Assembly: GCA_022572485.1 (NCBI GenBank)
Contig: JACZVU010000031.1
Span: 1 to 19,531, forward strand
Direction: 5' to 3'
Length of the DNA: 19,531 nucleotides
Source of the DNA: Myxococcales bacterium
GTDB taxonomy: Bacteria; Myxococcota_A; UBA9160; SMWR01
Both the position numbers and the translations under genes were made by a program. Numbering within the stretch: position 1 is the first letter of the stretch; each line of letters begins with the position of its first letter. Below the pieces are notes generated by a model. That model worked only from the letters and a program-made list of their open reading frames with translations. It had not been told where the DNA came from and made no database searches. This document shows, piece after piece, positions 1 to 8,236 of the stretch.

Positions 1-2
1 AC

Positions 3-134
3 GACGCGCTCGACCGGAACGCGACGTCGGAAGAGTCGTTCCAGCTTGCGTACCTGGCTGGACTTGAGGCCGCGGGTGTTGCCGTCGATTCGGATGGGGC
101 CACCTCTTTGGGCGCGTTGCTGTGGTCAATCTAG
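3..134 (+). CDS. C-terminal end of an unidentified protein (5' truncated)
   Basis: An open frame enters from the left edge and ends at a TAG at 132-134, giving about 43 residues that finish in GALLWSI. Codon third positions are mostly G or C, as in the confirmed genes of the window, and the peptide has a normal amphipathic composition with leucine, alanine and acidic residues, so I read it as the tail of a real gene. The competing frame that starts at 46 and runs into glmU gives an arginine- and proline-rich, non-protein-like sequence. I do not recognise the family from so short a tail. It lies upstream of glmU on the same strand, separated by 331 bp containing hairpin repeats, so it need not share a transcript with glmU. 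Confidence 0.5.
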   Translation, partial: DALDRNATSEESFQLAYLAGLEAAGVAVDSDGATSLGALLWSI

Positions 135-465
135 AGAAGGGGATCGAAGCCCCGCAAGCTTGTTGGCGAATCCTTCGGATTCGCTTTCGTCGTCGCACGA
201 CCCCATTCCGGGGTCGCGCTCCCAGCTGCGCGTTGGCCTTCGGCCAAAGCTTACGCGTCGTCGCCCGACCCCGCTCCGGGGTCGCGCTCCTTGGAGTCCG
301 TCGCGAGCCCCAAGGGGATCTGCTCTACCCCAGAGCCGGCCGGCGCACTACCCTGATTGCCACGCGCGGGCAGCAGAGGACGCTGCTAGGGCGCGGAGGC
401 CGTTCTCGCAGCGCCCGACAAGGTCGAGTCAGATCTCGGCGGCGAGGAGCCGAAAGAGGGAAACG
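135..465. other. Non-coding region upstream of glmU
   Basis: This 331-bp gap holds no credible gene. Its left half (155-290) is two tandem hairpin repeat units, listed separately. The right half (291-465) includes a small CCCC/GGGG palindrome near 310-319 and the glmU ribosome binding site, AAAGAGGG at about 453-460. I see no convincing -35/-10 pair. Confidence 0.6.
155..290 (+). repeat. Tandem pair of 68-bp intergenic hairpin repeat units
   Basis: Two related units (about 155-222 and 223-290) follow each other with a period of 68 bp. Each contains a first hairpin with a TTC loop (stem GCGAATCC/GGATTCGC at 166-173/177-184 in unit 1; TTGGCC/GGCCAA at 233-238/242-247 in unit 2), then a CGTCGTCGC spacer, then a second hairpin CGACCCC/GGGGTCG with a five-base loop (198-216 and 266-284) followed by CGCTCC. 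Stem bases differ between units in the first hairpin but pairing is retained, which points to selection on structure. There is no T-run, so these are not standard intrinsic terminators. They look like REP-type repetitive extragenic elements. A third copy lies inverted after glmU. Confidence 0.75.
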
Positions 466-1827
466 ATGGTTTCAAAGGCGTCTTCCATAGCGGTCGTGGT
501 GTTGGCCGCAGGCAAGGGAGCCCGGATGAAATCTGGGCTCGCCAAGGTGCTGCACCCGATCGCCGGGCGGCCCATGCTCTCTTTTCCCCTCGCGGCCGCA
601 GCGTCGCTGAATCCCGAGCGGCTCGTGGTGGTCGTCGGACGCGACGCGGACCGCATCCGGGAGACCTTCGCGGAGCACGCGATTTTCGTCTCACAGGAAG
701 AGCAGCGCGGGACCGGCCACGCAGTCGCGCAAACCGAGGGGGCCCTCAAGGGATTCAACGGCGACGTGCTCATCCTCTATGGCGATACGCCGCTGCTCCG
801 GCCCGAAACCCTCGCGAAGATGGTGGCGACCAAGGCCGAGGCGGATCTGGTCTTCCTGACCGCCGAGGTCGACGTCCCGGGGATCGTGATTCGCGATGAG
901 GCCGGTTCCATCGCGCGCATCGTCGAAGCGACCGACGCCACGCCAGAAGAATTGGCGATCCGCGAGCGCAACACGGGGGTCTATCTGCTCTCTGCAGAGT
1001 TGCTCTGGAAAATGCTGGCCCAGGTCGGCGATCGCAACGAACAGGGTGAGATCTACCTCACCGATCTGGTCGGCCTATCGGTGCGCGACGGACTGCGGGT
1101 CGAAGCGCTTCGGATGGTGGATCCCGAAGAAGCCATCGGCGTCAATACGAGGGTCGAACTAGCGAGTGCCGCCGCGGTGATTCGCCGTCGGAAGTTGGAT
1201 CAGCTGATGCTCGACGGCGTCACCATCGTCGATCCGAACGCGACTTACATCGATGTGGGCGTCGAAGTCGGGAAAGACACCGTGATCGAGCCGGGCTGTT
1301 CGATCCAGGGCGAAAGCAGCATCGGCGCTGGCGTGCATCTAAAATCCGGCTGCATGATCGAATCTAGCCGCGTGGGGGACGACGCCGTCATTGGACCCAA
1401 TGCCCATCTTCGGCCGGACTGCGTGCTCGGACGCGGAGTGCGAATCGGCAATTACGTCGAGATCAAGAACAGCGTACTTGGCGACGGCGTGAAAGCCGAC
1501 CATCTCTCCTATATCGGCGACGCCGATGTCGGGGCCGGGGCGAGTTTTGGCTGCGGGGCGATTACCGTCAACTACAACTGGCGGGAGAAGGGTCGAACGA
1601 CGATCGGAGAAGGCGCGAAGATCGGTTGTAACGCGAACCTGATCGCGCCCGTCACGATTGGAAGGAATGCTGCCGTAGCGGCTGGATCCACGATCGGGAG
1701 CGCGGTGCCCGACGATGCGCTCGCGGTCGAGCGAGCGAAGCATCGAAACGTCGATGGCTGGGCGGCGCGGCGCGGCGCCGGTGGTGCATCGCGGCGGACG
1801 CGAAGCGACGAGGAAGAGACGAGCTAG
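466..1827 (+). CDS. glmU: Bifunctional GlmU: GlcNAc-1-P uridylyltransferase / GlcN-1-P N-acetyltransferase
   Basis: A 453-residue protein of normal GlmU length. It acetylates glucosamine-1-phosphate and then couples it to UTP, giving UDP-GlcNAc for peptidoglycan and lipid A in the cytoplasm. The N-terminal Rossmann-like domain shows LAAGKGARMKSGLAKVLH (13-30), the UTP-loop GTGHAVAQ (82-89), YGDTPLL (105-111) and NTGVYLL (169-175). From about residue 250 the protein becomes a left-handed beta-helix of hexapeptide repeats with KADHLSYIGDADVG (His346 at the catalytic-base position) and an ITVNYNW segment. ATG 466 was chosen because AAAGAGGG lies just upstream and the protein then starts immediately before the nucleotide-binding loop; the in-frame extension to 46 is low-complexity Arg/Pro sequence. 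The tail after about residue 430 is basic then acidic and poorly conserved in type. glmS follows 98 bp downstream, so the two steps of the pathway are adjacent. Confidence 0.96.
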   Translation: MVSKASSIAVVVLAAGKGARMKSGLAKVLHPIAGRPMLSFPLAAAASLNPERLVVVVGRDADRIRETFAEHAIFVSQEEQRGTGHAVAQTEGALKGFNGDVLILYGDTPLLRPETLAKMVATKAEADLVFLTAEVDVPGIVIRDEAGSIARIVEATDATPEELAIRERNTGVYLLSAELLWKMLAQVGDRNEQGEIYLTDLVGLSVRDGLRVEALRMVDPEEAIGVNTRVELASAAAVIRRRKLDQLMLDGVTIVDPNATYIDVGVEVGKDTVIEPGCSIQGESSIGAGVHLKSGCMIESSRVGDDAVIGPNAHLRPDCVLGRGVRIGNYVEIKNSVLGDGVKADHLSYIGDADVGAGASFGCGAITVNYNWREKGRTTIGEGAKIGCNANLIAPVTIGRNAAVAAGSTIGSAVPDDALAVERAKHRNVDGWAARRGAGGASRRTRSDEEETS

Positions 1828-1898
1828 CGATCGACCCCGGAAGGGGTCGATGGCGACGCGAAAGCTTTGGCCGAAGGCCAACGCGCAGCTAGCGGGTT
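1828..1898 (-). repeat. Inverted third copy of the intergenic hairpin repeat
   Basis: Directly after the glmU stop lies a 9-bp stem (ATCGACCCC/GGGGTCGAT, 1830-1851, GGAA loop) followed by a second hairpin around TTGGCC-GAA-GGCCAA (1867-1881). Positions 1862-1890 are the exact reverse complement of 224-252 (29 bp), so this is the same element as the units upstream of glmU in the opposite orientation. It ends about 15 bp before the glmS ribosome binding site. It lacks a T-run; an attenuating or mRNA-stabilising role between glmU and glmS is possible but not shown. Confidence 0.75.
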
Positions 1899-1925
1899 TC
1901 TTCTGTAGGAACAGAGGAGTGTGGC

Positions 1926-3761
1926 ATGTGTGGAATCGTGGGATATATCGGCCGCAATCGTTCGGCGATGGACGTGCTGATCGATGGGCTGCGCCGCCTC
2001 GAATACCGCGGCTACGACTCCGCGGGCGTGGCGATCCTCGACGAAGGTTGCATTCTCGTTCGCCGCGCGCTCGGAAAGTTGGCGAATCTCGAGGGAGTAC
2101 TGCGCGACAACCCGATAGATGGCCACGTTGGCATCGGACACACCCGCTGGGCGACGCACGGGAAACCGTCGGAGCGCAACGCTCACCCGCATTGTTCGGG
2201 ATCGGTGGCGATCGTCCACAACGGAATCGTCGAAAACTACCGTCAGCTACGGGCTGAACTCGAGAGCGCAGGGCGGACGATGGAATCCGACACGGACACC
2301 GAGTTGATTGCACATCTGATCGATCAACGCGTCGAGGCCGGAGATGATCTGCTCGCGGCCGCACGCGCTGCGTGCTCCCGACTCACGGGGTCCTACGCGT
2401 TCGCGGTCGTCAGCCGCCGTGATCCTGGCCACATCGTCGCGGCGAAGAACGGCGGCAGCCCGATTATCCTCGGACTTGGCGAGAAGGAGTCATTTCTAGC
2501 GAGCGACATTCCCGCGATCCTTCCTTACACGCGGCAAATGATCTTTTTGAGGGACGGCGAGTTCGCGGTGCTCTCCGCCGATCACGTGGATCTGATCGAC
2601 TCCGAGGGCCGCCCGATCGAGCGCGAGCCGATCGCAATCCAGTGGGATCCCGTTTCGGCTGAAAAGGGCGGCTACGACCGCTTCATGCAAAAGGAGATTT
2701 TCGAGCAACCCAGAGCCGTATTGGACACGATCGGAACGCGGGTCTCCGAGGAAAATTGCGATGTGGATCTTGACGGCATCAACATCCGTCGCGAAGACGT
2801 CGACGGCATTACCCGGATCCACCTCGTTGCTTGTGGAACCGCTTATTACTCGTGCATGATCGGAAAGTTTCTCTACGAACAAATTGCCGGAATCCCGACT
2901 GAGGTCGATCTCGCGAGCGAGTTTCGCTACCGAAGACCCGCACTCGATGAAAATTGTGTGTTGATTCCCGTATCGCAGTCCGGGGAGACCGCGGATACAT
3001 TGGCGGCTTTGCGGGAGGGGAAGCGGCGCAGGTCGCATGTCATCTCGATTTGCAACACACGCGAGTCGACGATTGCCCGCGAGAGCGATGATGTGCTCTA
3101 CACGCACGCGGGGCCCGAGATCGGTGTCGCATCCACGAAGGCCTTTACCACCCAGATCGTGGCCCACTACCTGCTCGCTCTCAAACTTGGGATCGCGCGT
3201 GGCATGCTCGATCGCGAGCAGGCGAGCGAGCGGCTGCATGACCTGATCCGGCTCCCGAGACTGATCGAGCGTACGCTCGAGCTCGATGACAAGATCCGCC
3301 AGATTGCCCGGAAGTACTTTCACTCGACGAATTTTCTCTTCCTGGGCCGTGGGATCATGTATCCGATCGCCCTGGAGGGAGCGCTCAAGCTCAAGGAGAT
3401 TTCCTACATCCACGCTGAGGGCTACGCGGCTGGAGAGATGAAGCATGGCCCGATCGCGCTAATCGACGAGAACATGCCGGTCGTCGTGATCGCGAATCGC
3501 GGATTCCTCTACGAGAAGGTGATCTCCAATCTCGAACAGGTTCGTTCGAGAGAGGGTAGAGTGATTGCGATCGCGACCGAAGGCGATGAGGAAATCGCCG
3601 ACAAGGCAAACGACGTGATCTACATCCCGGATCTCGGTGAGTATCTGACATCGGTCATCGCGGTTGTGCCCTTGCAGTTGCTCGCCTACCACGTTGCCGT
3701 GTTGAAGGGAACTGACGTCGACCAGCCGCGCAATCTCGCCAAGAGCGTTACGGTCGAATAG
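1926..3761 (+). CDS. glmS: Glutamine--fructose-6-phosphate aminotransferase (isomerizing)
   Basis: A full-length 611-residue GlmS, the enzyme that converts fructose-6-phosphate and glutamine to glucosamine-6-phosphate, the committed step of amino-sugar synthesis. Met1 is followed directly by Cys2 (MCGIVGYIG), the N-terminal nucleophile of the glutaminase domain after Met removal. GHTRWATHGKPS (71-82) and VHNGIVENY (97-105) complete the glutaminase site. Two SIS isomerase domains follow: the first carries HLVACGTAYYS and SQSGETADT, the second GRGIMYPIALEGALKLKEISYIHAEGY. The protein ends DQPRNLAKSVTVE, the usual C-terminus closing the active site. AGAGGAG at 1913-1919 is a strong ribosome binding site. 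The leader does not resemble the glmS ribozyme of Gram-positives; it holds a hairpin repeat instead. The gene probably follows glmU in one transcript, given the matched orientation and function. Confidence 0.97.
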   Translation: MCGIVGYIGRNRSAMDVLIDGLRRLEYRGYDSAGVAILDEGCILVRRALGKLANLEGVLRDNPIDGHVGIGHTRWATHGKPSERNAHPHCSGSVAIVHNGIVENYRQLRAELESAGRTMESDTDTELIAHLIDQRVEAGDDLLAAARAACSRLTGSYAFAVVSRRDPGHIVAAKNGGSPIILGLGEKESFLASDIPAILPYTRQMIFLRDGEFAVLSADHVDLIDSEGRPIEREPIAIQWDPVSAEKGGYDRFMQKEIFEQPRAVLDTIGTRVSEENCDVDLDGINIRREDVDGITRIHLVACGTAYYSCMIGKFLYEQIAGIPTEVDLASEFRYRRPALDENCVLIPVSQSGETADTLAALREGKRRRSHVISICNTRESTIARESDDVLYTHAGPEIGVASTKAFTTQIVAHYLLALKLGIARGMLDREQASERLHDLIRLPRLIERTLELDDKIRQIARKYFHSTNFLFLGRGIMYPIALEGALKLKEISYIHAEGYAAGEMKHGPIALIDENMPVVVIANRGFLYEKVISNLEQVRSREGRVIAIATEGDEEIADKANDVIYIPDLGEYLTSVIAVVPLQLLAYHVAVLKGTDVDQPRNLAKSVTVE

Positions 3762-3786
3762 AGCGGCATCTGCGAATCTCCCATTG

Positions 3787-3824
3787 AGTCAGCAGTGGCT
3801 GTCGATTACCCTGCGCACTGTTTT
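3787..3824 (+). terminator. Weak candidate terminator after glmS
   Basis: GCAGTG (about 3791-3796) can pair with CACTGT (about 3816-3821), five Watson-Crick pairs plus one G-U pair, and the 3' arm runs into a short T-run (GTTTTTCTC). The loop of about 20 bases is long, so folding strength is doubtful. It is the only T-tract near the glmS end and separates glmS from the helicase gene. Confidence 0.25.
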
Positions 3825-3864
3825 TCTCTGAGCATGTTTCACAGAGCCCCGGGAGATCATCCGC

Positions 3865-6039
3865 TTGCAGACTGAATCGATGCTCAGATCGTTGAATCCT
3901 CAGCAGCGCGCCGCTGTCGAGGCGACGGAGGGCCCGGTTCTCGTGCTGGCCGGTGCCGGCAGTGGCAAGACCCGGGTGCTCACCCACCGCATCGCCTATC
4001 TCGTCGGAGCGTGCGGCATCCCGCCCGAGAATATCCTCGCGGTGACCTTTACCAACAAGGCCGCGGGTGAAATGCGTGAACGCGTGGAGAAGATCCTCGG
4101 TATAGCGACCGCGGATCTCTGGATCAGCACTTTCCACTCTGCCTGCGTTCGAATCCTGCGGCGCGATATCTCCCACCTCGGTTATTCCCGCGGATTTGTG
4201 ATCTACGACGACGGCGATACCCGCAGCGCGATTCGCGACGCCCTCAAACGCCACGGACTCGACTCTTCGGTTGCAGAAGCCAAGCGCTTTCAATGGCGGA
4301 TCGACCGCTGGAAGAACGATGGCTTGGATCCGGCAGATGCGGCGCGAGCAGCGGTGGATCTCGATTCTGAGATTTCCGCCGAAATCTACGCCAGCTACCA
4401 GCGTCTGCTCGTAGACAGCAACGCCCTCGATTTCGGCGATCTGCTGCTCCGCACTACCGAACTCTTCAAACGCTTTCCGGACGTGCTCGCCCACTATCAG
4501 CGGCGTTGGCAGTACGTGTTGGTCGACGAATATCAGGACACCAATCGCGTCCAGTACGAATTGATACAGCAAGTTTCCGGCCAACACCGAAATCTCTGCG
4601 TGGTGGGTGACCCCGATCAGTCCATCTACGCCTGGCGTGGCGCCGATATCCGAAACATCATGGAGTTCGAGCGCGATTACCCGGACGTGAAAACCGTGAA
4701 GCTGGAGATCAACTATCGCTCCACTCAATCGATTCTCGATGGTGCGAGCGGTGTGGTTGCGAACAACGTCGATCGACGGCGCAAGAATCTCTTCACCGAG
4801 CGGGAAGGCGGGGATCTGATCCAGGTCTACCACGCTCGGAACGATCGGGACGAGGCCGATTACGTGGTGCGGCAGATCCTCGCTGCGGTCCGAGAGGGAA
4901 ACCGCAGGGGTGGCGAATTCGCGATCTTCTACCGCACGAACCATCAATCGCGCCTCTTCGAAGAAGAGCTGCTGAAGTACGACATGCCGTATATCGTGGT
5001 GGGGGGTGTTCGATTCTACGACCGCGCGGAGATCAAGGACGCTCTCGCCTACCTCCGGCTCGTGATCAACCCCGCGGATGTTGCTGCGCTCAGGCGGATC
5101 ATCAACAAACCCGCTCGTGGAATCGGAAAGACCACGATCGAGCGAGCCGAGGCGCTGTCCATCGAGCGCAGCATCGGCCTGTTCGATGCGGTTGCGCTGA
5201 TTGCAGAAGGCGAGGGTGGCGGCCGGATTCCACCCAAGCTCCGCTCATTTCTCGACTTGATCCGTTCGCTACAGAGCGAGGTGGCGGCCTGGTCGCCGGC
5301 CGATGCGCTGGCACGTGTGCTCGACCAGACCCGCTACGCATTTCATCTGGAGAAGGAGGACACGCCAGACGCCGACGCGCGTTTGGAGAACCTGCGGGAA
5401 TTGCTGACGGCTGCCGAGGACTTCGAGCGCGTCAACGCTTCGGTGAGCGACGACGAGCGTTCCGAGTTGGAGCGCTTCCTCGACCAGGTGGCCCTCGTGT
5501 CCGACCTGGACGCGTATCACGAGCGCGATGACTGTGTCTCCCTGATGACCGCCCATTCCGCAAAGGGCCTGGAGTTCCCGATTGTATTCATGGTGGGAAT
5601 GGAAGAGGGGATCTTCCCGCACGCGGCCTCGGCTCGCGACGAAAACGGGATCGAGGAAGAGCGCCGCTTGTGTTACGTGGGGATGACGCGGGCGATGCAA
5701 GAACTCACCCTGACCTGCGCGGCAGAGCGCCGCCGTTTTGGTTCGAGTACCTCTGCGCCGCCCTCGCGTTTTTTGAACGAAATTCCGAACGCTGCGCTCG
5801 CCGAAACCGCCCGCGCATCCATCGACACGGGCCCCGAGCGCGACTACTCGTACGATCAGAGCGCGCCCACTGACGGATCGTCGATCGCGATCGGATTGCG
5901 GGTGCGACACCCGGTGTTCGGTATGGGAACGGTGGCCGGGGTCATTGGTTCTGGACCGGGTCAGAAACTCCGGATTCAATTTGACCGGGCGGGTTTGAAG
6001 ACGGTGATGTTGCGCTACGCCAATCTAGAACTCGGATGA
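3865..6039 (+). CDS. uvrD: UvrD/PcrA-type superfamily 1 DNA helicase
   Basis: A 724-residue 3'-5' DNA helicase of the UvrD/PcrA/Rep group, acting in nucleotide excision repair, mismatch repair and removal of stalled complexes. All SF1A motifs are visible: Q-motif NPQQ (11-14), Walker A AGAGSGKT (29-36), Ia TFTNKAAGEM (61-70), Ib STFHSACVRIL, II VDEYQDTN (220-227), III VVGDPDQSIYAWRGAD (246-261), IV INYRST (282-287), V MTAHSAKGLEFPIVF (561-575) and VI EEERRLCYVGMTRA (597-610). The C-terminus GLRVRHPVFGMGTVAGV... (677-724) matches the Tudor-like module of PcrA/UvrD that contacts RNA polymerase, which argues against Rep. The proposed start is TTG 3865, nine bases after GGGAG; ATG 3880 is the alternative and would have poorer spacing. 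The stop overlaps the next start in ATGA (6036-6039), so translation of the downstream methyltransferase is probably coupled. Confidence 0.93.
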   Translation: MQTESMLRSLNPQQRAAVEATEGPVLVLAGAGSGKTRVLTHRIAYLVGACGIPPENILAVTFTNKAAGEMRERVEKILGIATADLWISTFHSACVRILRRDISHLGYSRGFVIYDDGDTRSAIRDALKRHGLDSSVAEAKRFQWRIDRWKNDGLDPADAARAAVDLDSEISAEIYASYQRLLVDSNALDFGDLLLRTTELFKRFPDVLAHYQRRWQYVLVDEYQDTNRVQYELIQQVSGQHRNLCVVGDPDQSIYAWRGADIRNIMEFERDYPDVKTVKLEINYRSTQSILDGASGVVANNVDRRRKNLFTEREGGDLIQVYHARNDRDEADYVVRQILAAVREGNRRGGEFAIFYRTNHQSRLFEEELLKYDMPYIVVGGVRFYDRAEIKDALAYLRLVINPADVAALRRIINKPARGIGKTTIERAEALSIERSIGLFDAVALIAEGEGGGRIPPKLRSFLDLIRSLQSEVAAWSPADALARVLDQTRYAFHLEKEDTPDADARLENLRELLTAAEDFERVNASVSDDERSELERFLDQVALVSDLDAYHERDDCVSLMTAHSAKGLEFPIVFMVGMEEGIFPHAASARDENGIEEERRLCYVGMTRAMQELTLTCAAERRRFGSSTSAPPSRFLNEIPNAALAETARASIDTGPERDYSYDQSAPTDGSSIAIGLRVRHPVFGMGTVAGVIGSGPGQKLRIQFDRAGLKTVMLRYANLELG

Positions 6040-7085
6040 TCCGAACTCCTTCGAAGTGGCAGGAGAGGGCGTTATTCCAGACGCTGGCCTCTTTTTCACG
6101 TGCGCATCTGCTGCGGATCGGCATCCGTACAGATCTCTTCGAGGCTCTTCGCCAGCCGAAGACCGTCAATCAACTCACGCAGGATTCGCAGCTCGCACCC
6201 GATCTGCTTCAGGCCTGGCTCCGCGCGGCTGCTTCTCACGGGCTCATCCGGATGGTTCGTGAACGAGATCGCGCCTACCAGATCGACGGCCTCGCGAAAT
6301 GGCTGCTCGAGGCACCCGATTCCAAGTCGCTGATCGCTTTGATCGAGGAGACGATCGAGGGCTACGGGCCGCTGCTCGAACGGATGCCGGATCTCATCAA
6401 AGAAGACGCGCGGCCCGAGTTCGGGTCGCCTGCAGAAAGCCGGCGCGCCGCCGAGATTTCGCGGTTGGTCGAGCGGCAAGCCCTCTCTGCGCTCGGTCGC
6501 ATTCCGGGTGTGCGCGACGCCCGGCGATTACTCGACGTCGGCTGCGGTTACGGGGGCTATCTGGTCGGAATGTTGCGTCGCTACCGAGACGCTCACGGCG
6601 TTGGAATCGAACAGGATGCGGAAGTCGCGGAGACCGCGCGACGCAACCTGCAGGCAGCGGACCTCTCGAGACGAAGCGAGATTCGGATCGGTGAATTCAT
6701 GAGTCTGGATCTTGCTGCCGGTTCCTACGATCTGATCCTACTCAATAACAACCTCCACTATTTCGCGCCCAGCATCCGCAGCGCACTCTTCGATCGGATC
6801 TCTTCGCATCTCGTCCCGGGTGGTGTTTTTGCGATCCAGACTGCGGTCGTCTCGGACCGAGCCGCAGCCCGACTGATGGGCCACTCCGCCAATACCGCGG
6901 TCTTCGATCTCTATCTCCGCGCGCACAACAACCTCTACGGTCTTCCGGATCTAGGCGAGCTTCACGCCAGCCTTCTGGCGGCGGGTTTTGAAACTGTTGC
7001 GGAGACCGCATTCTTGCCAGGCGGTTCCGCGCGCTACGTATGGGGTCGCACGCCACGGGACCATCTCGAGGGGTCGCACCCCTAG
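6036..7085 (+). CDS. Class I SAM-dependent methyltransferase with N-terminal winged helix
   Basis: A 349-residue protein with two parts. Residues about 10-90 form a helix-rich winged-helix/dimerisation-like region (LFEALRQPKTVNQLTQDSQLAPDLLQAWLRAAASHGLI), as in many O-methyltransferases. Residues about 160-290 form the Rossmann methyltransferase core, with motif I LLDVGCGYGGYLVGML (165-180), an acidic residue after beta-2 (GIEQDAE) and the post-motif LILLNNNLHYF. The N-terminal plan and length suit a small-molecule methyltransferase; the substrate cannot be read from sequence. Its ATG lies inside the helicase stop (ATGA), and no separate ribosome binding site is needed or visible. A G/C hairpin (AGGGGT-CGC-ACCCCT, 7069-7083) covers the last codons and stop. 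Confidence 0.85.
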   Translation: MIRTPSKWQERALFQTLASFSRAHLLRIGIRTDLFEALRQPKTVNQLTQDSQLAPDLLQAWLRAAASHGLIRMVRERDRAYQIDGLAKWLLEAPDSKSLIALIEETIEGYGPLLERMPDLIKEDARPEFGSPAESRRAAEISRLVERQALSALGRIPGVRDARRLLDVGCGYGGYLVGMLRRYRDAHGVGIEQDAEVAETARRNLQAADLSRRSEIRIGEFMSLDLAAGSYDLILLNNNLHYFAPSIRSALFDRISSHLVPGGVFAIQTAVVSDRAAARLMGHSANTAVFDLYLRAHNNLYGLPDLGELHASLLAAGFETVAETAFLPGGSARYVWGRTPRDHLEGSHP

Positions 7086-7178
7086 GTCCTCGGACTGCGT
7101 TCCACCGCGGTGATATGAGGAGTCGCGTGTGGCATCTATTGACCTCGAGCGGTTCGAACCGCACGCTCCGTTGGCCCG

Positions 7179-8213
7179 ATGAACGGACGAAACCCCAACG
7201 CCGGCGCGGCTGCCCTATACGAACATGGCGTTCGTGCTTCGGCAGCTCCACTCTCCACCGAACGCGTATCGCCTTGCCCGATCTGCTCCGCCGAAACAGC
7301 AGTTCGGCGTTTCGAAGTAGAGGCAATGGAAGAGAAGGTGGTCGTCTGCACGGAGTGCGGACTCGGCCGTTTTCACCCGATGCCGAACCCCGATCGGTTG
7401 CGGGCCCTCTACCCCGATGAGTATTACGGGGAGCCCGGTTGGAAATTCCAACCACTGATCGAAAGGCTCGTGAGGGTAGTTGGTGAGCGCCACACCTCAT
7501 TTCTCTCCCGCGAACTCACTGCGGGGGGTCGAGTTCTCGACGTGGGTTGCGGGCGCGGTGTGATCCTGGGTGCGCTTGCCGAGCAGGGCTTCGAGGTCCA
7601 CGGGCTCGAAATCAGCGCGGAGGCTGCAAGAGGAGCCGATCCGAGAGCCGAAATCCGGATCGCGGAGAATCTGAAAGACGCCGAGTACCGAACCGCGAGC
7701 TTCGACCAGGTCGTCATCTGGCATGTGCTCGAACACGTAAGTGACCCCGTCGGCACGCTGCGGGAGGTCCATCGGATCCTGAAGCCCAGCGGCCGCTTGA
7801 TCGTCGCCGTCCCGAATTTTTCGAGCATTCAGGCGCGCTGCACCGGTGCGGCCTGGTTCCACCTCGATCTCCCACGCCATCTGTATCACTTTCCGCTTCC
7901 CGCGCTGCGGCAGCTGCTGACCCTCACCGGTTTCCACGTACAGTCGGTTCACCACTTTTCGTTGCGCCAGAATCCCTTCGGCTGGATCCAGAGCTTGATG
8001 AATCGCTTCAAGTCGCTCCCCCGCAACGGCCTCTACGCAATTTTGCATCGCCGTTCGGCCGATGCGCCGTCTCCATACGACCTTCGAACCCGTGGATGGC
8101 TGTTGTTCTGGCTAATCGCGGCCGCACCTTTCGCTCTGGCGGCCACGCTCGTCAGTACCGCGCTGCGGAGCGGCGCCACCGTTCACGTCATCGCAAAACG
8201 CCGATCCGTTTGA
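7179..8213 (+). CDS. Class I SAM methyltransferase with Cys4 zinc-ribbon-like N-terminus and C-terminal membrane helix
   Basis: A 344-residue protein. Two CxxC pairs (CPIC at 33-36 and CTEC at 57-60) followed by GLGRFHPMPNPDRLRALYPDEYYG make a small zinc-ribbon-like head seen in a family of Methyltransf_23-type enzymes often linked to cell-surface polysaccharide and glycosyltransferase loci. The core shows motif I VLDVGCGRGVILGAL (119-133), HGLEIS at the acidic loop, VVIWHVLEHVSDP (178-190) and LKPSGRLIVAVPN. A hydrophobic stretch at about 307-327 followed by basic residues suggests membrane attachment. An in-frame stop at 7140-7142 with no start codon before 7179 fixes ATG 7179 as the first usable start, although I see no ribosome binding site. 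The gap from the previous gene is 93 bp, so co-transcription with uvrD and the first methyltransferase is plausible. The substrate is unknown. Confidence 0.85.
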   Translation: MNGRNPNAGAAALYEHGVRASAAPLSTERVSPCPICSAETAVRRFEVEAMEEKVVVCTECGLGRFHPMPNPDRLRALYPDEYYGEPGWKFQPLIERLVRVVGERHTSFLSRELTAGGRVLDVGCGRGVILGALAEQGFEVHGLEISAEAARGADPRAEIRIAENLKDAEYRTASFDQVVIWHVLEHVSDPVGTLREVHRILKPSGRLIVAVPNFSSIQARCTGAAWFHLDLPRHLYHFPLPALRQLLTLTGFHVQSVHHFSLRQNPFGWIQSLMNRFKSLPRNGLYAILHRRSADAPSPYDLRTRGWLLFWLIAAAPFALAATLVSTALRSGATVHVIAKRRSV

Positions 8214-8236
8214 GCTGGCCGCTTCGACGGCGGCAT

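Noticed and set aside
155..290. Tandem repeats considered as a CRISPR array
   Set aside because: Only two units, each internally a pair of hairpins, with no unique spacers between constant repeats and no cas genes.
46..465. N-terminal extension of GlmU by 140 residues to ATG 46
   Set aside because: The extension is Arg/Pro/Ser-rich, crosses hairpin repeats and overlaps the tail of the upstream gene; the ribosome binding site and GlmU family start are at 466.
1828..1925. glmS ribozyme/riboswitch in the glmS leader
   Set aside because: The 98-bp leader is taken up by an extragenic hairpin repeat also found before glmU and shows no ribozyme core that I can recognise.
3748..4947. 399-residue open frame on the minus strand opposite the helicase gene
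   Set aside because: It is the antisense shadow of the UvrD/PcrA gene in GC-rich DNA; the plus strand carries all helicase motifs and the antisense peptide matches no family I recognise.
7069..7083. Hairpin AGGGGT/ACCCCT at the end of the first methyltransferase as an intrinsic terminator
   Set aside because: The stem is only 6 bp and no T-run follows; it lies inside the coding end and the next gene is co-directional.
7086..7178. Alternative upstream start for the second methyltransferase, using AGGAG at 7118-7122
   Set aside because: That ribosome-binding-like site leads into a different frame (GTG about 7127) that yields an Arg-rich shadow; the methyltransferase frame has a stop at 7140-7142.
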